A DNA stretch of 64,000 nt from Candidatus Gastranaerophilales bacterium (GTDB taxonomy: Bacteria; Cyanobacteriota; Vampirovibrionia; Gastranaerophilales; Gastranaerophilaceae): contig CANQOQ010000001.1 of assembly GCA_947625495.1 (NCBI GenBank), positions 124,001 through 188,000 of the forward strand, written 5' to 3'. The position numbers and the translations under genes are program-made. Each line of letters begins with the position of its first letter. Position 1 is the stretch's first letter. The notes below the pieces were generated by a model. It was not told the DNA's origin, searched no databases, and worked only from the letters and a program-made list of their open reading frames with translations. Shown here piece after piece: positions 16,641 through 25,180 of the stretch.

Positions 16641-18854
16641 ATGAATATGAAAGAAGTAACAGCATACGTTCATACGCATTGGGACAGAGAGTGGTACAGA
16701 GAATTTGAAGAATTCAGATTAAGGCTTATCGAGGTCTTTGATGAGATTCTTGAAATGCTTGAAACGGGAGAATTGCCCCAATTTTATTTTGACGGGCAAA
16801 CGGCAGCCCTTGAGGATTATCTTGAAATAAGGGAAGAAAAACTTCCTCTGATAAAAAAATTAATAAAAGAAAAAAAATTAAGGATAGGACCTTTTTACTG
16901 CTCGTCTGACAGTTTTCTCGTTTGTGCAAGATGCCTTGAAAAAAACTTGGAACTTGGAATAAAAAAATCCAAAGAACTTGGAGAAACCGAATTTATAGGG
17001 TATATAGCAGACAGTTTCGGGCATAGTGAGGATATAGTAAAGCTTTTAAAGTTATTTAATATAGATAAAGCAATGCTTTGGAGAGGGCTTGGAAATTTAA
17101 AAGCAGACCTCGACTGGAACGGCATTAAAGTTACAAACCTTATACAAGGCTATTTCCAAGATTTTTTGAGTTTAAACTGTCCTATTGAAAAAAAAGCCGA
17201 GTTATTAAAAAAATATATAGATAAGATTGCAATAAAAAGCAATGATAATATATTGCTTCCTATAGGAGCCGATCATTTAGCAGTACCAAAAGAAATAAAA
17301 TCACAGATAAAAGAACTCAACAAAATATATAAAGATTATAAAATTAAATTGGCAACACCTTTTGAGTATTTTGAAAAAGTAAAATCAAGACAAAAAATAA
17401 AGGGTGAATTTTTAGAAAATACTCTTAACTTTATTCTGCCGGGCGTATATTCTTCAAGACTATACATAAAGCAATATAACAGCTATGCACAGCATATTTT
17501 ATCAAATTTAACCGAACCCTTAAACTTAATCTCTCATAAATATTTCAATATCAAAAACAGACAAAATGAAATAGATTATGCTTATAAAACTCTTATAAAA
17601 AATCAGGCTCATGACAGTATATACGGCTGCACTACAGATAAAGTGGCAGATGAAATTATTCAAAGATATGAAAATGTCATATCAGTTTCTAACGGGATAA
17701 TAAAACGTATCATAAGAGATATTTCCTCCGATAACGGTTCGTTAGCAGTTATAAATCTTTCAAAATATGCTTATTCAGGCGCAATAAAAATTGTTACCGA
17801 TAAAAAATTAAATGCATTAAAAATAAATTCTTATAACGGATTTACAGACAAAAAACTTTATAATATCAATGAAATTCCCATAACAGAAGACTATACAACA
17901 ATTAATGAATACTTAATAGACGTAAAAAACATTGAGCCGTTTTCTTTAACTCATATAACGGAAAATAAAATCTGTAATGAAAATTACCTTAAAACAGGAA
18001 AAAATTTCATTGAAAATAAAAACATAAAATTAGAAATAAAAAATAATAAAATAATAGTAACGGATAAAATTAGAAATAAAAAATATAATGATTTTATAAA
18101 TATAACCGATTCAGCCGATATAGGCGACAGCTATAATTTTGGTGCATTAAAAAATGATAAACCTTTATACGCCGAATTAAAATCATTCTCAATAAAGAAC
18201 AAAAATGCCATATTTGCACAAATGACATTAAATTTTGAAATAAATATTCCGAAAGAATCAACAATTAAAGGCAGAAGCAAAAAAACATACCTCCATAAAA
18301 TAAAATTAAATGCAATATTATATAATCAAGCAGAATATATAGATTTTAAAACAGTTTGGAATAATAAAAGCAAAGACCATATTCTTAAAATAAGCTTCAA
18401 ACTTCAAGAGAAAATATATTCAACACAAAATGAAGATTTATACAGTATCACAGAGCGTAAATTCAATCCCGATTTTGATATAAATCAATATATTCCTGCT
18501 CCGAGAGGAAAAGAAATAAAACCAAATACATCACCAATGCAAAGATTTATGATGACACAAGACTTTGGACTCATAACCAAGGGATTAACGGAATATGAAA
18601 TAATAAAAAATACAGTTAATTTAACGATAATAAGAGCAACAGGAATAATATCAAATCCGAAGAACTCGACCAGAGGAACTCCTGCAGGGCCTCCGATTGA
18701 AACAGTTAAACTTCAATGTATAGGTAAAAATACAGCCGAATTCGCAATTACTTTTACCGATTCTGCCGATAAAATGTATAAAACTGCGGATGAATTTTAT
18801 TGTTCATATATTACATTATTCACAGAAAAACCCGATAAACAATTTAAGATATAA
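16641..18854 (+). CDS. Glycoside hydrolase family 38 alpha-mannosidase
   Basis: Retaining alpha-mannosidase-like enzyme of 737 aa, probably cytoplasmic since no signal peptide is visible. The N-terminal GH38 (beta/alpha)7 domain shows the zinc site VHTHWDREWY (His11, His13, Asp15) and the nucleophile region GYIADSFGHSED (Asp124). The middle helical domain carries NQAHDSIYGCTTDKV, the usual nHfHD-x-I-x-G block. The rest is the beta-rich C-terminal part. TATAAT ends 3 nt before the first ATG, and there is no Shine-Dalgarno, so a leaderless start at ATG 16647 is possible. It may act on imported host or dietary mannosides. Confidence 0.92.
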   Translation: MNMKEVTAYVHTHWDREWYREFEEFRLRLIEVFDEILEMLETGELPQFYFDGQTAALEDYLEIREEKLPLIKKLIKEKKLRIGPFYCSSDSFLVCARCLEKNLELGIKKSKELGETEFIGYIADSFGHSEDIVKLLKLFNIDKAMLWRGLGNLKADLDWNGIKVTNLIQGYFQDFLSLNCPIEKKAELLKKYIDKIAIKSNDNILLPIGADHLAVPKEIKSQIKELNKIYKDYKIKLATPFEYFEKVKSRQKIKGEFLENTLNFILPGVYSSRLYIKQYNSYAQHILSNLTEPLNLISHKYFNIKNRQNEIDYAYKTLIKNQAHDSIYGCTTDKVADEIIQRYENVISVSNGIIKRIIRDISSDNGSLAVINLSKYAYSGAIKIVTDKKLNALKINSYNGFTDKKLYNINEIPITEDYTTINEYLIDVKNIEPFSLTHITENKICNENYLKTGKNFIENKNIKLEIKNNKIIVTDKIRNKKYNDFINITDSADIGDSYNFGALKNDKPLYAELKSFSIKNKNAIFAQMTLNFEINIPKESTIKGRSKKTYLHKIKLNAILYNQAEYIDFKTVWNNKSKDHILKISFKLQEKIYSTQNEDLYSITERKFNPDFDINQYIPAPRGKEIKPNTSPMQRFMMTQDFGLITKGLTEYEIIKNTVNLTIIRATGIISNPKNSTRGTPAGPPIETVKLQCIGKNTAEFAITFTDSADKMYKTADEFYCSYITLFTEKPDKQFKI

Positions 18855-18945
18855 AACAATGTTGATTTTGTCTTTCTTTCAGGATAAAATTTTTAATGAA
18901 TAATTAGGGTAGTTATGGAAGTTATTATACTTTCGGAGGAAAAAG

Positions 18946-20193
18946 ATGTCAAAAAGACGAGTAGTCGTTACAGGAATGGGATGTGTAACTCCTTACGGAA
19001 TAGGGGTAGAAAAATTTTGGAATAATTTAAAAAACGGAAAAAGCGGAATAACTCTGCACCGTTTGGATAAAGAAAAACATATAGTAAAAGTAGCAGGACA
19101 AGTACCTGACGATATTGACATAGCTTCATATATAGATTTAAAAGAAGCAAAAAGACTTGATAAAAGTATAATATATGCCCTGATTTCAGCAGCAGAAGCC
19201 CTAAAAGATTCGGGACTTGAACTTGAAAAAGAAGATTTAACAAGAATAGGTACAATAGTATCAACAGCAGCAGGCGGACTTGTTGTTGTAACAACAGGTT
19301 ATACCGATATGCTGAACAGAGGATTTCACAAATGTTCTCCATTTACCGTACCAATGATGATAGCGAATATGGCATCAGGTAAAATATCAATAAGATATGG
19401 TTTTAGAGGCCCAAGTAAGGCAGTTTTATCAGCATGTGCGACAGGCGCACATTCCGTAGGTGATTCATACAGAACAATTCAATACGGAGATGCGGATATA
19501 ATGTTTGCAGGCGGTGCGGAATCAAGTGTATGTGATTTTGGAATAGGCGCATTTACAAGCGCAAGAACTCTTTCAAGAAGTGATAGAGCGCCTGAGGAAG
19601 TTTCAAGACCTTATGATAAAGACAGAGACGGCTTTGTATTATCGGAAGGCGGTGCGGTTCTTGTTTTAGAAGAAAGAGAACATGCGCTTGCTCGTGGTGC
19701 AAGAATTTATGCTGAATTAACAGGCTACGGACAAAGTTCGGACGCTTATGATATGGTAGCCCCTGACCCTGAGGGCAGAGGTGCCGAGCTTGCTATAAAA
19801 AATTGTTTAAAAGAAGGGAATAAAACACCTCAAGATATTGACTATATCAATATGCACGGAACAAGTACCCACCTTGGAGACTTGGCAGAATCAAAAACAG
19901 TTGAAAGAATATTCGGAAATAAAACCGCAAATTCTAATTTGCTTGTAAGTTCAACAAAATCAATGGTAGGACACATGCTTGGAGCGGCAGGAAGTTCTGA
20001 AGCTATTGTAGCTGTTAAAACAATAGTGGAAGGAGTTGTCCCGCCCACTATTAACTTAGTTAACAGAGATCCTGAAGTTGCCGATTTGGATTATGTTCCG
20101 AATAAAGCAAGAGAAAAGAATGTAAAAGTTGCTTTGTCCAACTCGTTTGGATTCGGCGGACATAATGCGGTTTTAATGTTTGAAAAAGTATAA
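18946..20193 (+). CDS. fabF: 3-oxoacyl-ACP synthase II (FabF)
   Basis: Condensing enzyme of fatty acid elongation, 415 aa, full length. The Cys-His-His active site is intact: Cys164 in SACATGAH, His in NMHGTSTHLGD and His in SMVGHMLGAAG, with the C-terminal NSFGFGGHNA glycine loop. A strong GGAGG site precedes the ATG. It is not next to acpP or other fab genes here and ends one base from the convergent wecB stop. Confidence 0.97.
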   Translation: MSKRRVVVTGMGCVTPYGIGVEKFWNNLKNGKSGITLHRLDKEKHIVKVAGQVPDDIDIASYIDLKEAKRLDKSIIYALISAAEALKDSGLELEKEDLTRIGTIVSTAAGGLVVVTTGYTDMLNRGFHKCSPFTVPMMIANMASGKISIRYGFRGPSKAVLSACATGAHSVGDSYRTIQYGDADIMFAGGAESSVCDFGIGAFTSARTLSRSDRAPEEVSRPYDKDRDGFVLSEGGAVLVLEEREHALARGARIYAELTGYGQSSDAYDMVAPDPEGRGAELAIKNCLKEGNKTPQDIDYINMHGTSTHLGDLAESKTVERIFGNKTANSNLLVSSTKSMVGHMLGAAGSSEAIVAVKTIVEGVVPPTINLVNRDPEVADLDYVPNKAREKNVKVALSNSFGFGGHNAVLMFEKV

Positions 20194-20194
20194 A

Positions 20195-21304
20195 TTAATT
20201 TATTTTTCTTAGTACTTCAACGATACGTTTTGATGCAAGCCCGTCACCGTACGGGTTAATTGCTTCTGACATATTTTTATATTCATTTATGTCATTAAGC
20301 AGTAATTGAACGGTCGATATAATTTTATTTATGTTAGTTCCGACAAGCTTAACAGTACCAAAATCAACTGCTTCAGGGCGTTCTGTGGTATCTCGCAGAA
20401 CCAACACAGGTTTACCGAGTGAGGGAGCTTCCTCTTGCACTCCGCCTGAGTCCGTCAAAATTATGTGCGCTTTTTTCATCAAAGAACAAAATTGAGCATA
20501 CTCTAAAGGCTTAATTAAATGTATTCTTTCTTTATTTTCAAGCAGTTCATATACGGGCTTTTGCACATTCGGATTGGGGTGAACGGGATAAACAAATTCA
20601 ATATCCTTATTGTTTTCAACCAATTTCAAAACAGCTTTGCATATATTTCTTATCGGTTCACCAAAATTTTCACGTCTGTGGGATGTTAACAGAATCGTTT
20701 TTAAATTCGGATTCAAATTAAGCCCTTCAACATCAGAAGGGTGATTTTTAACAGTGTACAAAAGTGCATCTATAACAGTGTTGCCTGTTTTATAGATATT
20801 TTCTTTTGGTATTTGCGATTTAATAAGATTTTCACAGGATTTATCCGTAGGTGCAAAGTGGTATGTACAGACGGAATCCGTAAAAACTCTGTTAATTTCT
20901 TCGGGGAAGGGATAATATTTATCGAAAGTCCTAAGCCCCGCTTCAACATGACCTACGGGAACCTTGGCATAAAAAGCGCTAAGGGCAGCCGCCATTGAAG
21001 TTGTAGTATCCCCATGAACTAAAACCACATTCGGCTGAACCTTTTCTATTACCTCTTTTGTTTTTAACAAGACATCACTGGTTAAAGACCACAAATTTTG
21101 ATTTTCTTTCATTATATTAAGGTCAAAATCAGGTTTAATATTAAAGAGTTCAAGCACCTGATCAAGCATTTCTCTATGTTGAGCGGTTACACAGACAATA
21201 CTTTCCAATTTATCCGAATTTTTTTCTATTTCCTTAACAAGAGGAGCCATTTTAATAGCTTCAGGTCTTGTTCCAAATATAGTTAAAACTTTTACTTTTG
21301 CCAC
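20195..21304 (-). CDS. wecB: UDP-N-acetylglucosamine 2-epimerase (non-hydrolysing)
   Basis: Interconverts UDP-GlcNAc and UDP-ManNAc for surface polysaccharide. At 369 aa it has the family hallmarks: IFGTRPEAIKMAPLV at the N-terminus, VHGDTTTSMAAALSAFY, GHVEAGLRT, LLTSHRRENFG and the nucleotide-binding TDSGGVQEEAPSLGKPVL with RDTTERPEA. It is cytoplasmic. trpS lies 17 nt upstream on the same strand; the pairing is probably incidental. With the DegT and heptose genes it supports an elaborate cell-surface glycan. Confidence 0.96.
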   Translation of the reverse strand: MAKVKVLTIFGTRPEAIKMAPLVKEIEKNSDKLESIVCVTAQHREMLDQVLELFNIKPDFDLNIMKENQNLWSLTSDVLLKTKEVIEKVQPNVVLVHGDTTTSMAAALSAFYAKVPVGHVEAGLRTFDKYYPFPEEINRVFTDSVCTYHFAPTDKSCENLIKSQIPKENIYKTGNTVIDALLYTVKNHPSDVEGLNLNPNLKTILLTSHRRENFGEPIRNICKAVLKLVENNKDIEFVYPVHPNPNVQKPVYELLENKERIHLIKPLEYAQFCSLMKKAHIILTDSGGVQEEAPSLGKPVLVLRDTTERPEAVDFGTVKLVGTNINKIISTVQLLLNDINEYKNMSEAINPYGDGLASKRIVEVLRKIN

Positions 21305-21321
21305 AATAGACTTCCCATATA

Positions 21322-22335
21322 TTAAATATTTACTGCATTTCTAACAAGTTCAAGTGTTTTTTCGGCTTCTAAAGAAGCTTTTTTACACCCATCATTAATA
21401 ATGTCTTCCACTTTAGAAATATCTTTTAAAAGTTCATTTCGTTTTTGTCTGATTGGCGCAAACTTATCATTAATAATTTTTCCCAGCTGTTTTTTGCAGT
21501 CTGCACAACCTCTTTGCCCCAATTTGCATTCGCACTCAACTTGTTTAACGGTTTCCTCGGGAGCAAATATTTTATAATAATTAAACGCCACTTCGCATTT
21601 ATCGGGGTGTCCGGGGTCATCTTTTCTTGCTCTGCTTCTATCAGTAATACATTGCATAACTTTTTTTGCTGTCGTTTCTTCATCATCCGATATTTTGATA
21701 TCATTTTGGAATGATTTGCCCATTTTTTGACCATCAACACCTTTTAAAAGAGGGATTTCGGTTAATCTTGGTTTTGGTTCGTTAAATAAGTTTGTTTTAT
21801 AAATATTATTAAATCTTCGTGCGATATCACGGGTTATTTCAAGATGAGCGAGCTGATCAACGCCAACGGGAACAACTGCGCCATTCATCGCCATAATATC
21901 TGCAGACATTAAGACAGGATAGCCCAACAGTCCATAGTTAAGCAGCGGTACGTTCTCTGTTGTATCACCGTCTTTATTCTTAATTATTTTAACCATATCT
22001 TTTAACGTAGGGTCACGTTCTACCCAATTATTAGGAGTTATCATACTTAAAAGGATATGAAGTTCAGCTATCTGCAATACTTTTGATTGATAATAAATTG
22101 TGGATTTTTCAGGATTAATACCGCAAGATAGCCAGTCTAAAACAACATCCAGTTTATCTTGTTTAAGATTTTCGGTTTTATCATATTTAGTAGTTAATGC
22201 GTGCCAGTCTGCAACAAAATAAAAACAATTAAATTCATCCTGTAAATTTACCCAATTTGTTAAAACTCCCATATAATGACCTAAATGGAGTTTACCTGTA
22301 GAACGCATGCCTGATACTAAATTAGCTTTTCCCAT
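21322..22335 (-). CDS. trpS: Tryptophanyl-tRNA synthetase
   Basis: Class I aminoacyl-tRNA synthetase charging tRNA-Trp; 337 aa from the chosen start. An upstream in-frame ATG at 22377 would add 14 residues, but AAAGGA lies 6 nt before the ATG at 22335, and MGKANLVSGMRSTG is the usual family N-terminus. The HIGH motif appears as HLGH and the KMSKS loop as KMGKS in GQKMGKSFQND. A Cys-rich segment (CECKLGQRGCADC) near residue 280 resembles the type seen in a subset of bacterial TrpRS. Confidence 0.96.
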   Translation of the reverse strand: MGKANLVSGMRSTGKLHLGHYMGVLTNWVNLQDEFNCFYFVADWHALTTKYDKTENLKQDKLDVVLDWLSCGINPEKSTIYYQSKVLQIAELHILLSMITPNNWVERDPTLKDMVKIIKNKDGDTTENVPLLNYGLLGYPVLMSADIMAMNGAVVPVGVDQLAHLEITRDIARRFNNIYKTNLFNEPKPRLTEIPLLKGVDGQKMGKSFQNDIKISDDEETTAKKVMQCITDRSRARKDDPGHPDKCEVAFNYYKIFAPEETVKQVECECKLGQRGCADCKKQLGKIINDKFAPIRQKRNELLKDISKVEDIINDGCKKASLEAEKTLELVRNAVNI

Positions 22336-22415
22336 TACAGTCCTTTCATAACGCATTAACAAAAATATTATACACAAAATAATTATAAAGAAGAAATAAA
22401 TTTTTGGTCTTGGGG

Positions 22416-22444
22416 TTGACTATGATTAATGTTGTTGGTATTTT
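22416..22444 (+). promoter_or_regulatory. Probable promoter of the tRNA-Pro locus
   Basis: TTGACT (22416-22421), 17-nt spacer, TATTTT (22439-22444) on the plus strand, upstream of the truncated tRNA copies and the intact tRNA-Pro. If used, the hairpin units would be transcribed as leader of the tRNA. Found by eye. Confidence 0.45.
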
Positions 22445-22508
22445 GGAGTAGTAGTAAAATATGGTAAGCACCATATGTGCATTGCACTATGAAAACTAAA
22501 TGATATAT

Positions 22509-22703
22509 CGGGATACTCTGCCGAAAAAAATGATTGAATATCATTTTGTGAGAGGTAGCAGCTTGGTCCCAAGCTCATTGAAATCTAAATAATAATACTT
22601 CGGGATGTAGCGCAGCTTGACTCTGCCGACGAAAACGATTGATAATCGTTTGAGGAGAGGTAGCACCGTAGGTGCGCTACAGTATGAAAACTAAATAATA
22701 TAT
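22509..22703 (+). repeat. Two truncated tRNA-Pro 5' copies interrupted by a 40-bp hairpin unit
   Basis: The first copy keeps only CGGGAT (22509-22514); the second keeps CGGGATGTAGCGCAGCTTG (22601-22619). Each is followed directly by a 40-nt unit (22515-22554 and 22620-22659) that starts ACTCTGCCGA and ends GAGAG, then GTAGCA. The units differ at about nine positions, yet the inner stem is kept: AAACGAT/ATCGTTT in one, AAATGAT/ATCATTT in the other, a compensatory C-G to T-A change. Downstream of each unit, a ctaaat-rich stretch also repeats before the next tRNA start. The units look like tandem, structure-conserved RNA or DNA elements. Confidence 0.75.
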
Positions 22704-22777
22704 CGGGATGTAGCGCAGCTTGGTAGCGCACCTCGCTTGGGACGAGGGGGTCGCAGGTTCAAATCCTGTCATCCCGA
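22704..22777 (+). tRNA. tRNA-Pro (anticodon TGG)
   Basis: A 74-nt cloverleaf. Acceptor CGGGATG pairs with CATCCCG, the D arm is GCGC..GCGC, anticodon stem CCTCG/CGAGG frames loop CTTGGGA with TGG at 22738-22740, and the T arm is GCAGG-TTCAAAT-CCTGT. A discriminator A follows and CCA is not encoded, so the CCA-adding enzyme is needed. The 3' end serves as the attachment core of the adjacent accessory region. Confidence 0.96.
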
Positions 22778-22782
22778 TTTCT
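22760..22782 (+). repeat. Attachment-site core within tRNA-Pro 3' end (copy 1)
   Basis: 23 bases running from the T-loop through the tRNA end into flanking TTTCT. The same 23 bases recur at 25181-25203 and 31101-31123, and decayed near 29816-29838. This is the classical pattern of integration into the 3' end of a tRNA gene: the intact tRNA at one end, direct repeats at the other. Confidence 0.85.
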
Positions 22783-23091
22783 TATGTCAAAATTTAGCTT
22801 CGCAGGTTTCACGTTTCGTGATTTTCTTCGGCTTCGCCTTGAAAATTGTCTTTTAATATCCGTTTTGAGTCGGAAGTTTTTTGTTCCCTATTCGCCTCTG
22901 TTACAAACATAATGCCAATATCTTTGGTCGGAAACAATATGATTTGCTCTTTTTGAAATCGGTCAAAAACGGACTTTTATTACCTCAAAACGAACTCAAA
23001 ATTTTTAAACAAAAAATTAAGCTATGACAGCAAAGTAGTATACAAGTATTGGGAAAAGTTGTTGGATTAAAACCCAACCTAAAATTCTCAA
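22783..23091. repeat. Element left-end sequence (copy 1), no gene
   Basis: Noncoding. It shares blocks with the segment after the second attachment core: CGCAGGTT..CACG..TTCGT just after the core, and a block at about 22970-23033 (acgga..ttttattacc..aaaacg..actcaaaatttttaa) matching 25411-25478. A block cttcggcttcgccttgaaa at ~22838 is also found at ~31026. This is the mark of related elements inserted in tandem. Confidence 0.65.
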
Positions 23092-23391
23092 CTACACACT
23101 TCTTGTACCTTTAGAACGACCTTTTTCATCATACATATATAAAGTACTTCCTCTTTTTATATTTATTGTGGCAGCACAACTATGAAACTCTCCGCTGCCA
23201 ACTGAAATTGTAGATAAAGAGTGTCCTTTTTCATCGTAAACATATAATGTTGAACCTCTTTTTACGCAAACAAATGATGATGAAAAACCGCATAAGCTAC
23301 CACTTCCAAGTGATATTGTACAGCTTGTTTGATTCTTTTCGTTGTAAACATACGCTGAACTTCCTCTTTGTACAACTGATGATATTGTCAT
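23092..23391 (-). CDS. RGS-repeat protein (three YVYDEKG repeats), 99 aa
   Basis: Three imperfect repeats of about 32 residues, each with the core (V/K)RGS-x-x-Y-(V/M)-Y-(D/N)-EKG or similar, followed by TIS-x-GSG. Single-repeat and multi-repeat proteins with an RGSTxYxYDEKGR core occur in many gut and oral bacteria (recalled, not searched), with unknown function. There is no signal peptide or membrane segment. AAAGGA precedes the ATG. It is the first cargo gene of the tRNA-Pro region. The short beta-hairpin repeat suggests a solenoid or binding protein. Confidence 0.75.
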   Translation of the reverse strand: MTISSVVQRGSSAYVYNEKNQTSCTISLGSGSLCGFSSSFVCVKRGSTLYVYDEKGHSLSTISVGSGEFHSCAATINIKRGSTLYMYDEKGRSKGTRSV

Positions 23392-23457
23392 AAAATCGTT
23401 CCTTTCATGATTTTTAAATTCTATAATCTTTTAACAAATTGTCGTGTATGTTATATT

Positions 23458-24666
23458 TTATCCTTGCCAAGAATTTAAAGCATCTTTTAATTTTTCGATA
23501 TAGCCACATTCATCTAATTGTTTAGACAAATATTCTTTGATTTGCTCTGTATTTCCGTTAAATGAAGATAATTCTTCTTGTTCAATTAGTGTAACTGTTG
23601 GACTGTATGCCCATTCATTATTCCCATTAAATTTTTTAAAAGAAAAATAATTTCTTATGTGTTCAGTTAAGGCATTACGTCTTTCATAATTTTTTTCGGT
23701 TTTATCTTTTGGGGCACTGATAGCAATTTCAATATATAAAGGTTTTTTACCCCAATATAGTGAATGCAGATTGACAATCATACTATTTGAAAATTCACCA
23801 AATTTAAACTTTTCAACGTTATTAATGCCCTTAGGTAAAAATTTTACGGTATGCCCATCAACAATTATATTTTTATCAATGTCTGAACGTTCTTTTAATA
23901 CCTCTACAAATAGTTCAAAAATTTCAGCCCGATCGTCAGAATTTTCTATAATTAAATCAATGGCATCTTTATTTTCACGATATATTTTTCTACATAAGTC
24001 AATAATTTCTTTATCAGTTTCGCCCATAATATTCCTTTCTATCATTTTTTTGTAATGATTAATAAATATTTTTATGTCTTCATCAAATAAATAACCACAT
24101 TGTTTTGTTAAGTTGTTAATTGCTTTTAAAATGTCGCCATAATTTATTCTTATATATCCTTTGTAATCTTCGCAGGGTGAATATTTATGAGGAGTTAAAA
24201 ATAAAAAATATTTGTATTTATAATCCTTGTATTTATCGTGATTTAACACATATTTTTTATAGTCTTCTAATTGGTTACAGCCTTCTCCTGACCAGACTTT
24301 ATTTTCAATCACGCAGACTAATTTATTTCTCGGACAATCTATAAATATATCCATTCTTCTTCCGTCATTGGTCATTTTTTCTAATGTTATTTTTGCATCA
24401 GTTAAATCTTTTAATAAGATATTTACCAAACTGGTATCATTTCTTAATGCAATTTTTAGTAATTCTTTTAGAAAATTATCCATTAAATGATGGCTTTCAA
24501 ACGGTGTTAACAGCCAACCTAAAAAGTTAGAATGTTTGATTTCATTATTTTGCAATTTTAGCACTTTAAAAATATTAAACTCATTATTTGACTTTGTTTG
24601 TAGTTCTGCTAAATCATCAGACATTAATAATTGCAGTAATGCTTGCTTATGCTTTGTCTTTTCCAT
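23458..24666 (-). CDS. PD-(D/E)XK nuclease superfamily protein (PDDEXK_4 type)
   Basis: 402 aa. The N-terminal half carries a restriction-endonuclease-like core: NEIKHSNFLGWLL (Glu42), RMDIFID (Asp106), then CVIENKVWSGEG (Glu121, Lys123) and Gln132 in the following helix. That order (E, D, E-x-K, Q) fits PF14281-type proteins. The C-terminal half has no recognised domain. It is cytoplasmic, GAGG before the ATG. Related to the nuclease at 27557 in the neighbouring module. DNA cleavage in phage or plasmid defence is plausible but unproven. Confidence 0.82.
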   Translation of the reverse strand: MEKTKHKQALLQLLMSDDLAELQTKSNNEFNIFKVLKLQNNEIKHSNFLGWLLTPFESHHLMDNFLKELLKIALRNDTSLVNILLKDLTDAKITLEKMTNDGRRMDIFIDCPRNKLVCVIENKVWSGEGCNQLEDYKKYVLNHDKYKDYKYKYFLFLTPHKYSPCEDYKGYIRINYGDILKAINNLTKQCGYLFDEDIKIFINHYKKMIERNIMGETDKEIIDLCRKIYRENKDAIDLIIENSDDRAEIFELFVEVLKERSDIDKNIIVDGHTVKFLPKGINNVEKFKFGEFSNSMIVNLHSLYWGKKPLYIEIAISAPKDKTEKNYERRNALTEHIRNYFSFKKFNGNNEWAYSPTVTLIEQEELSSFNGNTEQIKEYLSKQLDECGYIEKLKDALNSWQG

Positions 24667-24868
24667 TATTACCTCGTCTTATACTTTTTGTTTTTTTGTT
24701 TAATCTTTTTCCAGAAGAACTTGAATAATGCACATGATAATAATATAGTAGCATTCGCATACGACAAATATGGACATATTAGAATGCGATATATTTTATT
24801 AAAATATATCAATTTGTACATACTGTCAATACGTATAAATTGTGCGTTATTACGTATACACTGTACGT
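24667..24868. promoter_or_regulatory. Divergent control region with palindrome and TACGTA operators
   Basis: Between the nuclease gene and the XRE pseudogene. A perfect 23-nt palindrome GATATATTTTATTAAAATATATC lies at 24788-24810 (20-nt core readable from either strand). Three TACGTA boxes lie at 24830-24835, 24851-24856 and 24864-24869, the last overlapping the pseudogene start. GCATTC/GAATGC (~24752 and ~24782) also face each other. The boxes are probable repressor operators for the adjacent XRE gene before it decayed. Confidence 0.55.
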
Positions 24869-25084
24869 ATGGACAAAGATTTTTATATTTTACTTGGTAA
24901 CAATATAAAATTGAGGCGAAAAGCCCTACATTAAACGCAGTAACAATTCGCAGATAAATTAAATCTTTCTCTTAACTTTATAGGAAAAATAGAAGTTGCA
25001 TATTCTAAACCCTCTCTTGATACATTAATAGATATAGCAAAAGCATTAGAAACGAGTGTTTCCGATTTGTGTAAATTTAATTAA
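24869..25084 (+). pseudogene. XRE-family HTH repressor pseudogene with two in-frame stops
   Basis: The 72-codon frame reads as a complete XRE helix-turn-helix protein (NNIKLRRKALH...TQ..QFADKLNLSLNFIGKIE, then KPSLDTLIDIAKALETS, ending SDLCKFN) except for TAA at the codon after ALH and TAA again three codons later. Aligning to the family, these replace ordinary residues in helix 2 of the fold. Because normal genes here use TAA as stop, this is nonsense decay rather than recoding. It shows an element repressor has been lost, which might leave neighbouring genes constitutive. Confidence 0.85.
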
Positions 25085-25180
25085 TTTTTGTCATTAAACC
25101 GAAAAATCAAACTGTTTGTATTTATAGAACAAACTGTTTGTTTATTTGCAACGGCTCATATTTTCGCCTTGTTTGTCGTG

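Noticed and set aside
21426-21740. 104-aa frame within trpS
   Set aside because: Same-strand shifted frame inside a complete, motif-bearing TrpRS; no independent start signal.
22400-22800. CRISPR array
   Set aside because: The repeated units are ~92-105 nt apart, only two plus a tRNA, and contain tRNA pieces; no cas genes are near. They are explained as tRNA copies with hairpin insertions.
24869-25084. Stop-codon recoding in the XRE gene
   Set aside because: Both interruptions are TAA, the common stop of intact genes here; no second gene shows in-frame TAA. Nonsense decay is simpler.
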